Positions 47,931 through 61,413 of a stretch of DNA of 64,000 bases are shown here, piece after piece. A program made the position numbers and the translations under genes. The first letter of the stretch is position 1. Every line of letters starts with the position of its first letter. The stretch is from Casuarina equisetifolia (lineage: Eukaryota > Streptophyta > Magnoliopsida > Fagales > Casuarinaceae). The stretch spans positions 29,845,258 to 29,909,257 of the forward strand of contig CM052354.1 of assembly GCA_028551475.1 (NCBI GenBank), written 5' to 3'. The notes beneath the pieces are model-generated. The model was not told the origin of the DNA and made no database searches. It saw only the letters and a program-made list of their open reading frames with translations.

Positions 47931-48750
47931 CTAGCCACTACAAGTAGCTATACAAGCTTTTTCCACCGAGGCCTGAGAGACACCACTGTTGCAAATATTG
48001 GTGAACGCGAGGTAGTATTTCAACTTATGTGTCTGTCCCAAAGAACCGCAATATTTTTCGAACAAATGAATCTGAGATCATATTAAGTCTTAGGCCTCGG
48101 GCAAACAAAAAACTTATCATAAAAGTATGAAAATTCAAGTAAAATACAAATATATATATATATTTACCATGGATTCCGCGCATTCCAAATCATCAAGATC
48201 AGGCATTCCACATTCACTCTTGCAATTCAAGATGAAAGGACCTCTCTCAGGTCCATATAAAAACTTTCCAATCAATTCCACGTTGGCTGCTAAGTGAAAT
48301 TTGTACCTCGTAATCTCTGTTATCTCCTTTATATTTTTGCTCTGTTTTGAGTTATTTTTTGATTCCCGATACTATAAAGCAAAAGGCAAATGGATGTTAT
48401 AAGAGTTGAAAACTTGGAACACTTTTTAGACTAAACATGAGCTATCATTGAAGCTTACCTCTTTCCATGCAAAGAAAAGGTCTATCTGGTCTTGTCTAAT
48501 ATTTGTCATCTTCCTGAAGTCCACACCAACTAAATAAATGATTCATTTGTTAGAAGGAAAAAAAAGTCAATATCAAAGGAATTTGAACAACTTAGTGCTT
48601 ATGATTTTCAAATCCAGATGAATCAGCAACAAGAATTGCCCATTACTTACCGGCTTCTTGCATTCGAAGCAATAGCATAGATTCCAAAAACAACAAGAGC
48701 AATAGCAGCAAAACAAAGTTTGTGAGGGACATAAAATGATAAGATGCCAT
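47931..48750 (-). CDS. Stand-alone legumain prodomain (LSAM) protein, intact copy (~152 aa, 4 exons)
   Basis: Exons 48651-48750, 48459-48529, 48168-48314 and 47931-48071 join in frame to 152 codons ending in TAG. Residues 1-25 are signal-peptide-like (MASYHFMSLTNFVLLLLLLL). Then come FRKMTNIRQDQIDLFFAWKE, resembling the NQRDADLLxFWxKY start of plant legumain prodomains; VELIGKFLYGPERGPFILNC; PDLDDLECAESM; IHLFEKYCGSLGQ; and FTNICNSGVSQASVEKAC. Cys102, 114, 133 and 146/150 match the four prodomain Cys that form two disulfides in the family. In ordinary legumains this module caps the active site in cis. Here no protease domain precedes it. Uncertain points: the start codon, the exact acceptor of exon 3 (AACAG or AACAGAG; only the second keeps the frame), and an alternative open frame in exon 1 that fails in exon 2. 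Confidence 0.65.
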
Positions 48751-49470
48751 GTGCAATCTGTTGAGGAAACCCAAGGGAAGAGGCAGAGAATGAATTACAG
48801 GTGCAAAAACAAAGCCTAAAAAAGACCAACAACTGTTAAAAGACATATTCAAGATTGCAATAAGCAATGAAATAATCAACTAAAAGAGTTTAATAGAAAA
48901 TTTCGGACATTTTCTGGGGAGAAAAGTGGTAAAGAAAAAGAGAAAGACACCGAGATCAATGGCAAAATCTATGCAGTCAATTACAGCACATCTGAAAAAT
49001 GCTCCTACTGCGGTTGAATTATTTTTCACAAACAGATAAAGATCAAAACTTTTTCCGAACCACAAAATCCATAACTATGAAAGATTAGCCCAGAATCAAA
49101 ACATGCCAAACTGAAAGGAAACAGAGATCATACCATTCAGTTTTCCTTTTCCAGTCACCCGATTCACCATACAACTTGCTAAAGACGCATATCGTTCCAA
49201 TAACAGAACACCAAGCAACATTCGAAATACATGGAAAAAAAAAAAAAACCCACGCACAACTACACACCGCAATACACAGAGAATTTCGGTAAGCTACAAA
49301 ATCTCGAAGTCCTTGGACTGAACACAAAATCTGAAAGCAGGCATCGAAATCAAAGAATCCAAGGAATGTCAACGAACAAGAATAAAAGTACCAGAAATAG
49401 AGGGAACATACAAGGCGATAAGAGGGACGCCCAGCTTTGAGGTTCTCCGTCGGCGTCTCTTGCTGAGAGC

Positions 49471-49483
49471 CCTAAATATATGT
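49471..49483 (-). promoter_or_regulatory. Candidate TATA box upstream of the intact prodomain gene
   Basis: Same sequence and setting as 31268-31280, about 0.7 kb upstream of the start codon at 48750. Because 30384 onward is homogenised between the copies, both prodomain copies have the same upstream region. Confidence 0.35.
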
Positions 49484-49922
49484 AAGCCCGGCGTCAAGGC
49501 TATCAGAATTACCATTTCACCCCTACCGGACGTTCCCAGGACGCGGCTCAACGAACTCTAGTCAAAACTAACACGGACAATTATGAAACCAAAATCTACT
49601 TAAAAGTTGTATCATGAATTTGATTACTTTTGTTATGGATATAGAAGCGTTTAAGAATTCCTCAAAGACTTAAAGGTTTAATTCAAATCTAATTCAAAAG
49701 TTGATGGATTTTTTTATTTTAATTTTATTTTAACATTATTATATCTTTCAATATTTCTTATATATTAAAAATCATTATAATAGAAATGAAATATTATAAA
49801 ATCTGAACATTGATAGTATGCGATAAAATTTAACTCAAATTTTTTTTAATTTTTTTTTTTGGTGTTATAAATTACACTCCCAACTCACTTGCGAATATAA
49901 GTTGAATAATTAATTTCCACAG

Positions 49923-50788
49923 GGCACGCTAACCACCAGCGAACATAGGCCAGACACATTCACTAAACGCCACCCACGCGACATACACATTGCAGCACTT
50001 GATGGTCTTCTCTTATTAGATCTCACGACCTAGGCCGAAGACAGTTCATACTGCAATCTTCTTCATTTACTCACAAGTTGATAGGTGATGGATAAACTGC
50101 CGATAATACTCCGAAAGACTAACAAAGTCCCTAAGAGCCTTCTTTATTCTTGAGTGCCTAACATCCTTCCTTTTCTCTTATATAAAGAGACTTAATAGTC
50201 GTAAATGGAAGCAATTATGATTCTAAAGCTTTACCAACAAAATACTCTTTCAAAAACACTACCTTTACAAAATAAAACAATGATACCAATTTCAATTTAA
50301 AAGACAAAAAAAAAAAAACATTCACTGAAGCTCCCACATAATTCCACGCTGCCCTCTAAGTGAAATTTATACCTCGTAATCTCTGTTATCCGCTTTATCT
50401 TTTCACTCTTTTTTGAATTAATTTTTTATTCCCGATACTATAAAGCAAAAGGCAAATGGATCGTATAAAAGTCGAAAACTTAGGACACTTTTTAGACCAA
50501 ACATGAGCTATCATTGAAGCTTACCTCTTCCCATGAGAAGAAAAGGTCTATTTGGTCTTGTCTAATAATTCTCATCTTCCTGAAGTCCATGCCAACTAAA
50601 TAAATGATTCATTTGTTAGAAAAAAAAAAGAAGAAGTCAATATCAAAGGAACTTGGACAACTTGTTGCTTATTATTTTCAAATCCAAATGAATTAGCAAC
50701 AAGAATTGCTCGTTGCTTACCAGCTTCTTGCATTCGAAGCAATAGCTTAGATTCCAAAAACAACAAGAATAATAGCAGCAAAACAAGA
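49923..50788 (-). pseudogene. Truncated legumain-prodomain remnant (copy 2)
   Basis: Duplicate of 31720-32585 with no difference noticed: P2 and the end of P1 are present, P3 is truncated and P4 absent. Confidence 0.65.
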
Positions 50789-53700
50789 AATGTTGGGAAT
50801 GGTGCTCATTGTGTAGAAATGGTGCCATTTTTTGCTTGGTAGACATTTTATGATATGCATTGACCATCATAGCTTAAAACATTTGTGGGAGCAACGTCTA
50901 TCCACTCTGGCATAGCAAAAGGCACAAGCCAAAGACCAATAGAAAAGTCATCCAATTTGAATCACTTGTGTTAATTTAGATCAATTTTGTTCATGGTTTC
51001 TTAATTTCCTAAGCTTGAAGCTGAATGGAGTGCTCTTAGCATAATCCCAGCCCTTTCATCCCCCTGCAGCGCTTTTGAAACCTTGCACTGCTTAAGAATG
51101 GACAAAAGCTGACTTGATAGGACATATTATATTGCAGCCCATCAAGATTCATATAGCTTGAACAGACAGAGCCGTAAAGAGAAACCAGCATAATGTCATC
51201 TTTTATTAGAACTGGGTCTAGAAATGCAATTTCATGTAGTCTGATTTTTGTATGCACGACTCTGTTACACTGTCATGACGAAAAGGATACCATAGTCATG
51301 GTAAATGGGATGAACTTGAAAGAGGAAGTATTTATGGAATTATATACAAAAAGAAAAACTACACCAACGTATGGTTTTCTTGGAAATTACATGAACCATA
51401 AAGTTTAACAATCTTGCCTTCTTAAAGACGAGCATTAGGAACATAGTTGCTAACAAAAACAAAATAGAAACAAAAAAGCCACAAGGAAATAGGAAATGGA
51501 GCAAAACTGGACTAGTGAAGTAGCATCACCTTTGGAGTTCGTCTCCGCAATCAATTAATGAGTAGAGTTGTTAGCTGTCTTGACATGGTACTAAAGATCA
51601 TTATTGTCCACAGAAAAGAAGAGGGGTTGCAGGGCAACATGCCCATTGAGCAAGGGGATGCATAAGAGGGAAAAAAAGAAAAAGAAAAAGAAAAAATGAC
51701 CTACGATTTGAATAGCATAGCATGAACAAATATAAATTAGTTATCGAAGCTTCTGATCAGTTTAAAATGACAAACTAACACATAAATGCACAGCAATAAC
51801 AAGTCAAAATTCGGCAACCAATTAAGATTTACCAAAAATCCAAGACTAGTAAACTAAAGTCATAAGCCTCCCCTACAATCACTTTTTTCACAACATTGCA
51901 TCTACTGCAAACATAATATGCAACATTAATACTGCCCCAGTGCAACAATACACTTGTTGGAATCAGTTCATAATACAAGCGTATCAATAAATTTTATCTT
52001 CAATTACTTGAATTGAAATGATATTCACTGGAGCCCAATGTGCTGCGCATGAAAAGAGTTTGAAAATGGCAGCAATCACGCATTATGGAATGCTTTTGAT
52101 AAAAAATAATGAACTATGAAATTTTTTTAAGTTTCAAACTTTATAAAATCGTGTCTTTGTAGTTGAAAATCCTCTTCAATTTTTTTTGTCCACGCCAAAA
52201 CCATAAGAGAATTTCTTTCATGTAAACATCCACCCAATACTCATAAACCAATTCAATGCACAAGCATGGTGAGTTTTCTGAATATTCCAAAAGCAAAAAA
52301 GGGCAAAAAACTCAATTTGTGTCAATGTGCCCCATGCACCAACACATCATGTAAAGGAAGGCATGTTCTTGGACACACGAAGAAAGAATAAAACCCTGCC
52401 AGGTCTCAAACTATAAGATGTTACGGACATATATGATTCAAGATACAAAAACAGACAATATACGAGCTTTTGAAGGCAATACAAAATATTCTCCTCTTTT
52501 CTTATAGGTAAGCTTAAATATTCTAAGAAGAAATACGTAGTAGCTCACGGCAATAAAACAAAATTTAGATGTGATTTCCAAGATGGAAGCTCTAGAGAAG
52601 AAAAATCAGCAAAGAAACAAAATATGTAGTAAAACTTTTGGTAGAAGAAATGTGTAAAGATTACAAAAATTTGAATCTGGAATAGATGAAAAATCTTACA
52701 TGCATAACAAAACCATGCAACCCTTTTAACAGTTCCACTCAGCATTACCACAAAACAAGGCACATGAATACTTTCTTTTTAAAAAAAATAAAATAAAATA
52801 AAGGGGCAGTACCCCAGATTGCCATGCATTCCAAATTAGCTCACAAAAGATGGGCAGCATATATGTCTAACCCATAATGCCAAGATCTTCTATCCTCCCT
52901 CAAGGAGGAAGAAAATCATACAACGCTTGCAGTGATATAGGCCTAAACAGCCCCAGAAGTGTACATATTCCCATTATATAAGAAACGCATGTTAGAAAGT
53001 ATAATGAAGAACCTCCTCGTTTGGCCCGTGGGGTATAGGAACCTACATTCTGAATGGTAATTTTGGTGAGAACTCTGAAACTTGCAACAACCAGATGAAA
53101 AGTGAGACTACTCCAACCAGAGTGGGCAGCAATGCCTCGCTCAGCCCGATCAAGAGTCAGCCAGGGTGTCAATCCTGCTATAAACTGGTTCTTCTTCCAA
53201 GAGCCTAAGATGTGCTTTCTCCCAGAAATCGGCTTACAGTATGTGCAATCATCATCACACAAATTAAAATGTAATAGCAAACATGAGATGGGGGTGATGG
53301 ACACCGCCCAAATAATGTTCGATAATACATTATATAATTACAAGAAAAATATTCACATTAACATCCTGCAAGTAGAACCACCATTCCCCCGTTCATACTC
53401 CCAATCTCGAATCCATTAATATACCCAGTCCATCGGGCCGTCTCTTCATCATGTAGTCTTGCATTGCAGTAAGATACAATTTGCCTAAGGAAAAGCCGAA
53501 AAGCGCTTCTAATCGCCAAGAAACTAACTTCATCATTATACCGCAATCGTACAGGTATTAATTGTCGTATGGTGGTGGCATCTTCATGTTAATTGAAGCT
53601 TGTAGTAGTAAGTGACTGATCATGAGGGAACCAATGCCCCAAGCAATGCATGTTTGCTTATGAAACCTGACTGTTATTTAGGGGGAATAACTTTGAAAGT

Positions 53701-53818
53701 CCCGTTCTCGCTCCTGGCCTAAATCGTTCCATACGCCATGGATGCACGTGAATAGTTGCCTAGAAGAAACTCCAACATGTGTTTTTCCTTTTTCCATTTT
53801 CCTTTTTTGGGGTCCGGG
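50789..53818. other. Intergenic; no gene recognised (duplicate of 32586-35616)
   Basis: Same content as the first copy. One substitution was noticed near 52078 (CAATCACGC against CAATCATGC). Confidence 0.45.
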
Positions 53819-53924
53819 TCCAAAGGCTAGAGCCATCTTACTCCAACACAAACTGGTGTTACCAAACAAACTGGTGGACTTTTGAACAAAGTCCAGAAGC
53901 AAGGCACTTATCAAGGGAAATTTA
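53819..53924 (+). repeat. ~100-bp direct repeat, left member (copy 2)
   Basis: Counterpart of 35617-35721; its right partner is at about 60551-60649. Confidence 0.8.
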
Positions 53925-54311
53925 TAGTCTCTCCTGCACTACAGAGACTGGGTTGAAGCGGGATCTGTCGAGGCTCCCGCCAGGTCCACATATTTGTTCT
54001 GCGATTGGTCTTTTATCTAAGCCCATTTAAACTTTAATTGAAAAAACCTTGACGTGATTTTTATGCTCCTGAATTCTAAATTATATTAATATAATTTATC
54101 ATTCTACTTAAAAAAAGAAAAAAAAAAGAAACAGTGCTTATGTAGAAATTTAACCATTATCCACCTCTGCCAAAATTTTCAATCAAGGGAACTGTGAAGA
54201 TTAAAATTAGGAGACACAGGAAAAATTATGATTCGTAACACATCTAAATCCCTCTTCTAATCAATCGTGTGGGCGGGAACTTAGCGTGCGTGTAAGAAAA
54301 TCTAGCCGCCA

Positions 54312-54684
54312 TTTTAGCTCAGTTGGAGTCTCTCCATTTCCGTAGGCATAGCCATACACATTGGTGTTTCTCTCAATAACCTCTCCGTTCATTCCTTCGA
54401 ATATGCCACCTCCCTCTACTCCTCCGCCGCCTCCACCACCCTCCTCCATCCCCAAGGTGCCTCCCGCGGGCATCGGTGCCAGCGGATTTGGGCCAGCCCC
54501 GAAGACGCTGACGGAGCCTGTGTGAGACACAGTGAAACGGGATCTGTCGACGATGGTTAGCAATTTGAAGCTGGTTGTGTTCTCCAACCCCTACAGCGGG
54601 GACCCTGCCAAGGCTCTCCGCGATTGGAACCTTTGCATTGTCTTCTTAGGCCTCGCTTTCTACTGGTCTGCGTCCGTCAAGAAG
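54312..54684 (+). pseudogene. YIP4-type first-exon fragment, copy 2
   Basis: Identical in sequence to 36110-36482 as far as I can see: the same TGA in place of the Trp before DTVKRDLS, the same loss of WGPFFF, and the same weak GTTGGC donor after SASVKK. Confidence 0.85.
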
Positions 54685-55269
54685 GTTGGCGAATCCATTT
54701 TCCTTTTCCTTCTTCTTAATCCATATAAGAATCACGAATGATGTATTTCTGTATTGATAGAACTATAAATGGGACGAAATCAGGGGATGATAGGACCGAT
54801 GAGGATTAGTGATAGTTGAATGATTTTTAGTTTGAAATTGCATCATTAGCTGTGGTGTATCTCTCTTTTTATGAATCTTCTTTTCCCAGACACGTCAATT
54901 TTTGAATTCAGACTGCGGTCCCTTTAGAAAATTAGTTTCACATTGCAATTGAAGTGCTCCTGCTCTGATTGCATTTCGTTTGGGTAGGTGATTGCATCTG
55001 TGAGAATTTGGAATGGCGTTGGTTGGTTTTTTGGTAGCTTCCAGTCAATCGAAATAGATTTTTGCTGAATCGATTATGGATTGTTTTGTGTCTTTTTTTT
55101 TTTTTTCTTTTCTTTTTGGGTTGTTTGTGTGTTACTATTTCGTGATTTGGAATTGCGATACTGGTTGGCTTGATTATCGTGGGTGGTTTGGGTGAGATTC
55201 GGAGAGAGAACATATTACCGGCTGCCTTGGCCAGGAGAATTGTCCTTATCTCTCTGTATTTGGGTTTTG

Positions 55270-55710
55270 TGTCGGGACCCGGAGAGATTATATAAGCTTG
55301 GATTTAGACCTAGTTATGATGAGAGTCAAAAATCTAGTTGATTTAGGAGTCAAAAACCCAATTGTCAAGACAAGGGACTGAATAGTTTTGGAAAATGACC
55401 AAAGCCTAGTTGATTTAAGAATATGAAACCTAATTATTTAGGAAATCCAAAACCCAATCATACTGGACTAAGAACTAGGCTATAAATAAGAGGCAAGGGG
55501 GAAAGGTAGAGTCACACTTATTAAAGAGATAAAAATCTTGGCTTGATCTTCATAATGAGTAAGTTTTAGGTTCCCAATCTTGATAATTTGTGTATTGTTT
55601 TCTTCTTGTAAGTTGTTATTCTGCTTGAGTTTTAACATAGTTTGGTATTTTGTGTTCATCGGTGTTTATTTTGGTTCTAAGAGCACTACCCTAGTCCTAG
55701 GGTTGTGACA
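55270..55710 (+). mobile_element. Solo-LTR-like relic (copy 2)
   Basis: Duplicate of 37068-37508 with the same flanks (TTTTG/TTCTG). It arrived before the large duplication and was copied with it. Confidence 0.55.
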
Positions 55711-56631
55711 TTCTGTTGTGCCGTTTGATGTCTTTGTGTTGTTTACTTTCTTAAAGGTTGCTTGGAGCGAATTTGTGTGTTCCAGTGAAGGGATTGTGCG
55801 TTCTGCATCTTACATTGTAGGTGTTTGTTGAGTATTTGGTGCGCTGTTCTTTGTTTTTCTGTGGCTGGGTTGTATTTGATTTTGGATTGTAACCATTGGC
55901 CGATCTAGAAGAAATAGAAATGGGGTTAAATTTTCCCAGCCCAAACTTGAGTTTGACGTGGAATATGTTAGATGAGTTTCGGATTCCCTTGTTTGTAGCA
56001 GCACGGGGTTGAACCAGGTTGTTCAGATTGTTTTGTTTTGGATTAATACAATGAATTGATAGATTTGTATCGAGTTAGATGGGAGTATAAATCTGATTAA
56101 AAAAAATATGTTATAAAAAGTTATATGATATTTGTTCCTGAGATTGTGTTTGAAACTAATCTAGATCCTAGAATTAAGTTAGTAATTCCCATTGTATTAC
56201 TTATACAAGCTCATGGTGCCTATGACATATTGGGTTACCAAACAATTGTGCATACAATTGCCTTTCATCATGAATCTAGAACCTTAATTTTGAGAATTTA
56301 CATGTGTTCTTCGAAGACAAAATTGGTGGTGGCTGCATATATCTAAATACACTTCGATGTTTTTAGAATCTAAATCATTTTAAATGGTACTTTTGGTCTA
56401 CTAGTCTCGAATTGAGCTTAATTAATTGTTGTCATTAGACATTCATTGTAGCTTTTATTTTTTTGTTTTTTATTTTTATTGTGGCTTACTTGATTTTTTT
56501 TCTTCTTATGTTTTCTAGTTTTCTTTTCTTAAATATGTCTCTCAGCAATTGTTAGTTTTTTAATGTTTTGTTCTCGCATTTTTTCTCATTCTCTGTCTCT
56601 TCCTTGGGTTTGTTTAACAGATGTTCTGTCC

Positions 56632-58630
56632 ATGGCTGTTGTTCGTTGGTGCCTCATTGTTTTGCTTATATCGGCATTGCTACAATTTGCAATTCAATTT
56701 ACGTGGACTCCAGCGTTCCTAATAAAGGATAAAGTAGAATATGATCATAAAGAAGAAGGTACACAATGGGCAGTGCTTGTTGCTGGTTCACATGGGATGA
56801 AAAACTACCGGCACCAGGTTCCCCAAATTGCTTTGTTCTTGAGATTTTTTCTAACAAATGAACCATCTATTACCTTGATTAATTCATTTTGATTTGAGTG
56901 CAGGCTGATGTCTGTCATGCATATCAGTTGCTGAAGAGAGGTGGGTTGAAGGAGGAAAATATAGTGGTGTTCATGTACGATGACATTGCTAATCACTCTA
57001 AGAATCCCTGGCCTGGAATCATCGTCAATCATCCACGAGGACCCAATGTTTATTCCGGAGTGCCAAAGGTACCTTTTGAATTCTTCTCTTGCAATATAGA
57101 TTTTCAACTAATTGAACAAAGATATGATTATCTAATTTTTAAGAGTTGAAGTTTCCAATGATTCATCTTCTTCTTTATGTCTTCTTTGTTAAAATGGCTT
57201 TTCATAAAATTTGATAACCAAGATAAACTAGTAACTAACTTTATAAAGCATATATGATTAAGATCCTATACAAGCTTGATTGTTCACTAACTGGTGATAG
57301 AGGTGTAATTTCCTATGTATTGTTGATTGGTTGGAGAGAAAGTCTTGGTAGAAAAATTAAATAACTTGTCAAGTTTTTTCTTATATGATTTTTGCTAGGA
57401 TTATACTGGCAGCCATGCAATTGCAGACAATCTATATGCTGTACTTCTAGGTGACAAGAAAGCAACAAAAGGCGGGTCCGGAAAAGTTATTAATAGCAAA
57501 AAGAATGATATGATCTTCATATTTTATGCTAATCATGGTGATGAAGCTCATTTAGGTTAGTTTAATACAGATTGAAAGTAACTTCCCCCCCCCCCCCCCC
57601 CCTCTTTAGTGTTAAATCTATATGCTAAGAAATGAAAATTTTTCTCACCATATGTCTATGGGTTGTAGGAATGCCAAGCGGGCTTCCAGTTAGTCACAAG
57701 AAATTTATTCGAGTCTTGAGGAAGAAACATGCATTTGGAACATACAAAGGAATGGTATGAGCACTCTTTCCCTTTTGATAATCTTTAAATCTGAGATATT
57801 TGAATGAAAATTAAGCGATTCAAAATTATCCACGTAGGTTATATATGTCGAGGCATGCCATAGTGGGAGTCTTTTTAAAGGTAAAAGTAAAATGTTGGAA
57901 AATCTAAACATCTATGCGATGACAGCATCAACTGCAGATGAGAATAGCCATGCAGCTTATTGTTATCGAAGGGGTTATTTTCCATTTTTGGATGATAGAT
58001 TTTGCACGGGGGACATGTACAGTGTGGCTTGGATGTACGACAGGTATGCAACATTGTGCTATGAAAAATGCTAGATTTTATGTATTGTGAAACCGATTAC
58101 ATATATCCTTAAGGTAGGTAGGTAGGTAGGTAGGTGAGAAAAGAAACTCTAGAGTGGTGTGATAGTCATGTTAAGAAACTCTCTTTATATGGATGAAAGA
58201 TCCTTCTACTTTAAGTCAACTTTTAGTTTAATTTTTTAACATCATATTAAACAATTTATAGATATTGTTGTTGAGCATTTGATTTATAGCAAATACGGAT
58301 TCTTAATTGTATCTTCTTATTTGTTGGTTTGTAGTGAAATTCACAATCGCAAAAAAAGAACAATAGGAGACCAATATCAGTGGGTAAGATCCATTACTTT
58401 TGTATTCCTAGCAGCTTCCTATGACTATTTCAAACTTAATTGAATCCTATTTTGAATAGGTAAAGGAACAAATTTTTCCGGAGAAGAATCGTCGAGGCTC
58501 CCATGCGATGGAATATGGGAGCAAAAAGATCAAAGATCAAAAGCTCTATCTTTTCCAGGGCTTCGAACCTAAGATAAGCTTCATCCAAAAGCTGCGTCTT
58601 TGGTTGAATTGGCAGCTCTGGCCGCTCTAG
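56632..58630 (+). CDS. Legumain/VPE-type cysteine protease lacking the prodomain, copy 2 (339 aa, 7 exons)
   Basis: Exons lie 18202 bases downstream of copy 1: 56632-56817, 56904-57068, 57399-57555, 57669-57754, 57838-58043, 58335-58383 and 58460-58630. The predicted protein is identical to copy 1, including [18 protein letters not shown] and GDMYSVAWM, the early stop after [10 protein letters not shown], and the same splice sites. Upstream are the YIP4 fragment and LTR-like relic, again identical. On the minus strand, 8 kb upstream, is the intact prodomain gene (47931-48750), so this unit is the one with both halves of legumain complete. Confidence 0.88.
57585..57602 (+). repeat. 18-C homopolymer in legumain intron 3 (copy 2)
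   Basis: Same length and place as 39383-39400, although such tracts usually change length quickly. Confidence 0.95.
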
Positions 58631-61413
58631 TGGTGAAGATGATCACTAGAATTTTCACAAGGTAGTGATCTTGAGAAGTGATCAGTGGCATATCATGTTA
58701 GAACCATCTACGATGTAGAGGATTTATGTTGATACATATTTATTAATATTTTGATCTTCTTTGTGTTCTGTTCTAGTTAAAAAGATTTGATTTTTAGTCT
58801 CTTTTAGTTCTTATCAAATGAAGTGGAAAGCACTTAACACAGTTGGTATGTATTTGGCCAATGTATTTCACAATCAATAACATATGAAGTTGTTTGCTTA
58901 AGTTGCCTATATTCATGGAATGTGAAACTTGATGTCTTTTAATGGGCCCTCGTAGCAACTAGAACAATAGATTACTAATGGCTTTTTGGCGAACATGATA
59001 CTATGCCTGGGTTATGGATCCATTTTCTTCATATTACAATATTAATACCAAATTAAGTCTAAAGTAGATTGATCTATCATACATTAAAAATCGTTTATTT
59101 TTTTGTTGAAGTATTTTATGTTAATTAGTTATAAAGTCCTTATTTTGAATAATTTTTATTTTTTTTCCTTATATACTACTTTTAATGAGAAAATGAGTTT
59201 TTTTAATAAATTACAACATATATGGTTCAAGTAAAAAACATTTTATTTTGACTTTTGATTTAGTGTATGTTCTTTTACATAATATTGTTTAAAAAATTCA
59301 TAATTTCACCTTCCAATGGTTGCAAGGAAGTTTGGATTTTTTGAATTTCCTACATTTTACATATTATAAAATCTTTTATACAAATTAGTTATCCAATTTA
59401 ATTCAATTTTAAAAAAAAAAAATTTAAACACTTTCTAGTGGGTTGGTTACCCATCTCTTGATCTCCTAAAGAAAATTTTTGTTACACCAATTACTTTGTA
59501 TTAAGTTTCAATTCAAAGGATTAACTCAATAGTAACTTATATAACTCTTTTTTTCTTTTCTTTTTGTTGAGAGCATCACTTTTCTAAAGACATAATACTT
59601 TCTCGTATCCAAATGCTAAGAAAAAAAGTTTAAGAAGTTCTTTGGCCAAAATGACTTTAATCATTAATTGCAATTTAAGATTCCAATCATTGATGATTTT
59701 ATGAAGGCCTTGTTATGCCCCTAACTATCTTGTATTAATGCATTTTATATATAAATTTTTTATTTTTGGTGGGGGAAGACAAACACATAGCAGGCCTTCT
59801 AGGGCTATAGCTAGATCAATGGAAACCGCACCTCTAAGAAGCCTCGGAATATTGATATGCATGAAAATTGACCACATGTGTACTTTATTCTTACCTCCAT
59901 CAGTCCTAACAAATGCCTGGTATCAAACCAAAGAATTACGAAGGTTTACTTTATTCTTAAATATCGAAAGTCGCTCTAGTTGAGCACATTATATGTATTA
60001 GTTATCATTTAGAAAATATCTGTAAATGTATATAGATATTGCAACTGATATACCAGCGGATGAGTAACGATGATATCCGGTCGTCATTTACAATATGTAT
60101 AAATCTATATAACCATTGAAATTGTTACGCCTGCGCCAGATAACTCTAAAGTTGATTTGCGTCATGGCACTGATCACCCAAGCACATGGGCGGTCGGTAG
60201 AGCGGGTCCGAGGATTGCTTTTTAATATCGAGGATGGAAACATTAATGGATAGCGCTACAGCAGCGTCCAAGGAATCACACCAGATCGCCATGTCAGCAA
60301 CAACGTCAGCGCCAACGTCCACGGGACCGCATGCCCCATGTAAGCTAGTGAACTGAACTGGTTTGAGGGCTCGTTCAATGTCTTCCTGGACTATTAAGTT
60401 CATCAGCAAGACAAAGAATGATAGAGAAACCTACAAAGTATCTGTGGAAGGACTACAAAGCTATGTGCAGTAATGAATCTGCTGAGAATTGTTACACAAT
60501 ATTTGAGCTACAGTAGGTGGATTCTAATATCTCTAAAAGTTTTTTTATAACCAAAGGCTAGAGAGAGCCATCTTACTCCAACACAAACTGGTGTTACCGA
60601 ACAAACTGGTGGACTTCTGAACAAAGTCCAGAAGCAAGGGAAATTTATCTGTATCTCTGACATTTCATGAGGCCATACTATTTAGGCATCATGCCATAAT
60701 TAAGATTTCTTTGGCATTGCTGGACACAGGTGCAAGAACATTTCCAGAATGCGTATGCAAATTGTTCAATCATGTTAAACTCAAATCCCTCTTAAAACCC
60801 TTGCAGTTGTATGTGTAAAGAGTGGAAACACACATGTATCACGCTCAAAGATGCTAAAACAACAACACGCTTCATCAAGCAACAACAGTAATTAAATTAA
60901 CAAAGGGAAATCAAATTAAAAATAAACAAATAAAGGACAGTTGATTTAGGTGCAATGTTTGTCGAATCTCTTATCAATAATTTCAAGCCATTACACTACC
61001 AAACATAAACTATGTAGATTAACTCACCATGCCCAACCATTTAAAGACTAAACTCCACAATTTCAATGTCATAAAAAACCTAATCTAATGTGATTAACTC
61101 AACGTGCATAATTATCTAAAAACTAAAATCCACAATTTAAAGGTAATATCATCTACAAAATCTCTATTATATTAGTCAACTCAACATGCCCATCTATTTA
61201 AGAACCAATTGGAGGTAGCTCGCTATCTCTTTATAAGAAGCAATATCCAATTCTTGGTCAGTTCGTAGGGTTGGTTTTCTCCACAAACAAAGCCGCAAAA
61301 TGCAAGACTATAGTCAAGGACAGTAAGCATTCAACTGAGAGTAGAGAATTAAGTAGCATAATGAATACCGTTTAATATTATAGGCTTAAAATGCTACTTT
61401 GTTTAATCATCAC
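58631..61413. other. Intergenic; ORF 60146-60409 (minus) duplicated, otherwise no gene
   Basis: Duplicate of 40429-43210. The 87-codon minus-strand ORF at 60146-60409 is unchanged. Scattered substitutions begin here (for example near 59698, 59965, 60113 and 60456), unlike the almost identical stretch to the left. Confidence 0.4.
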
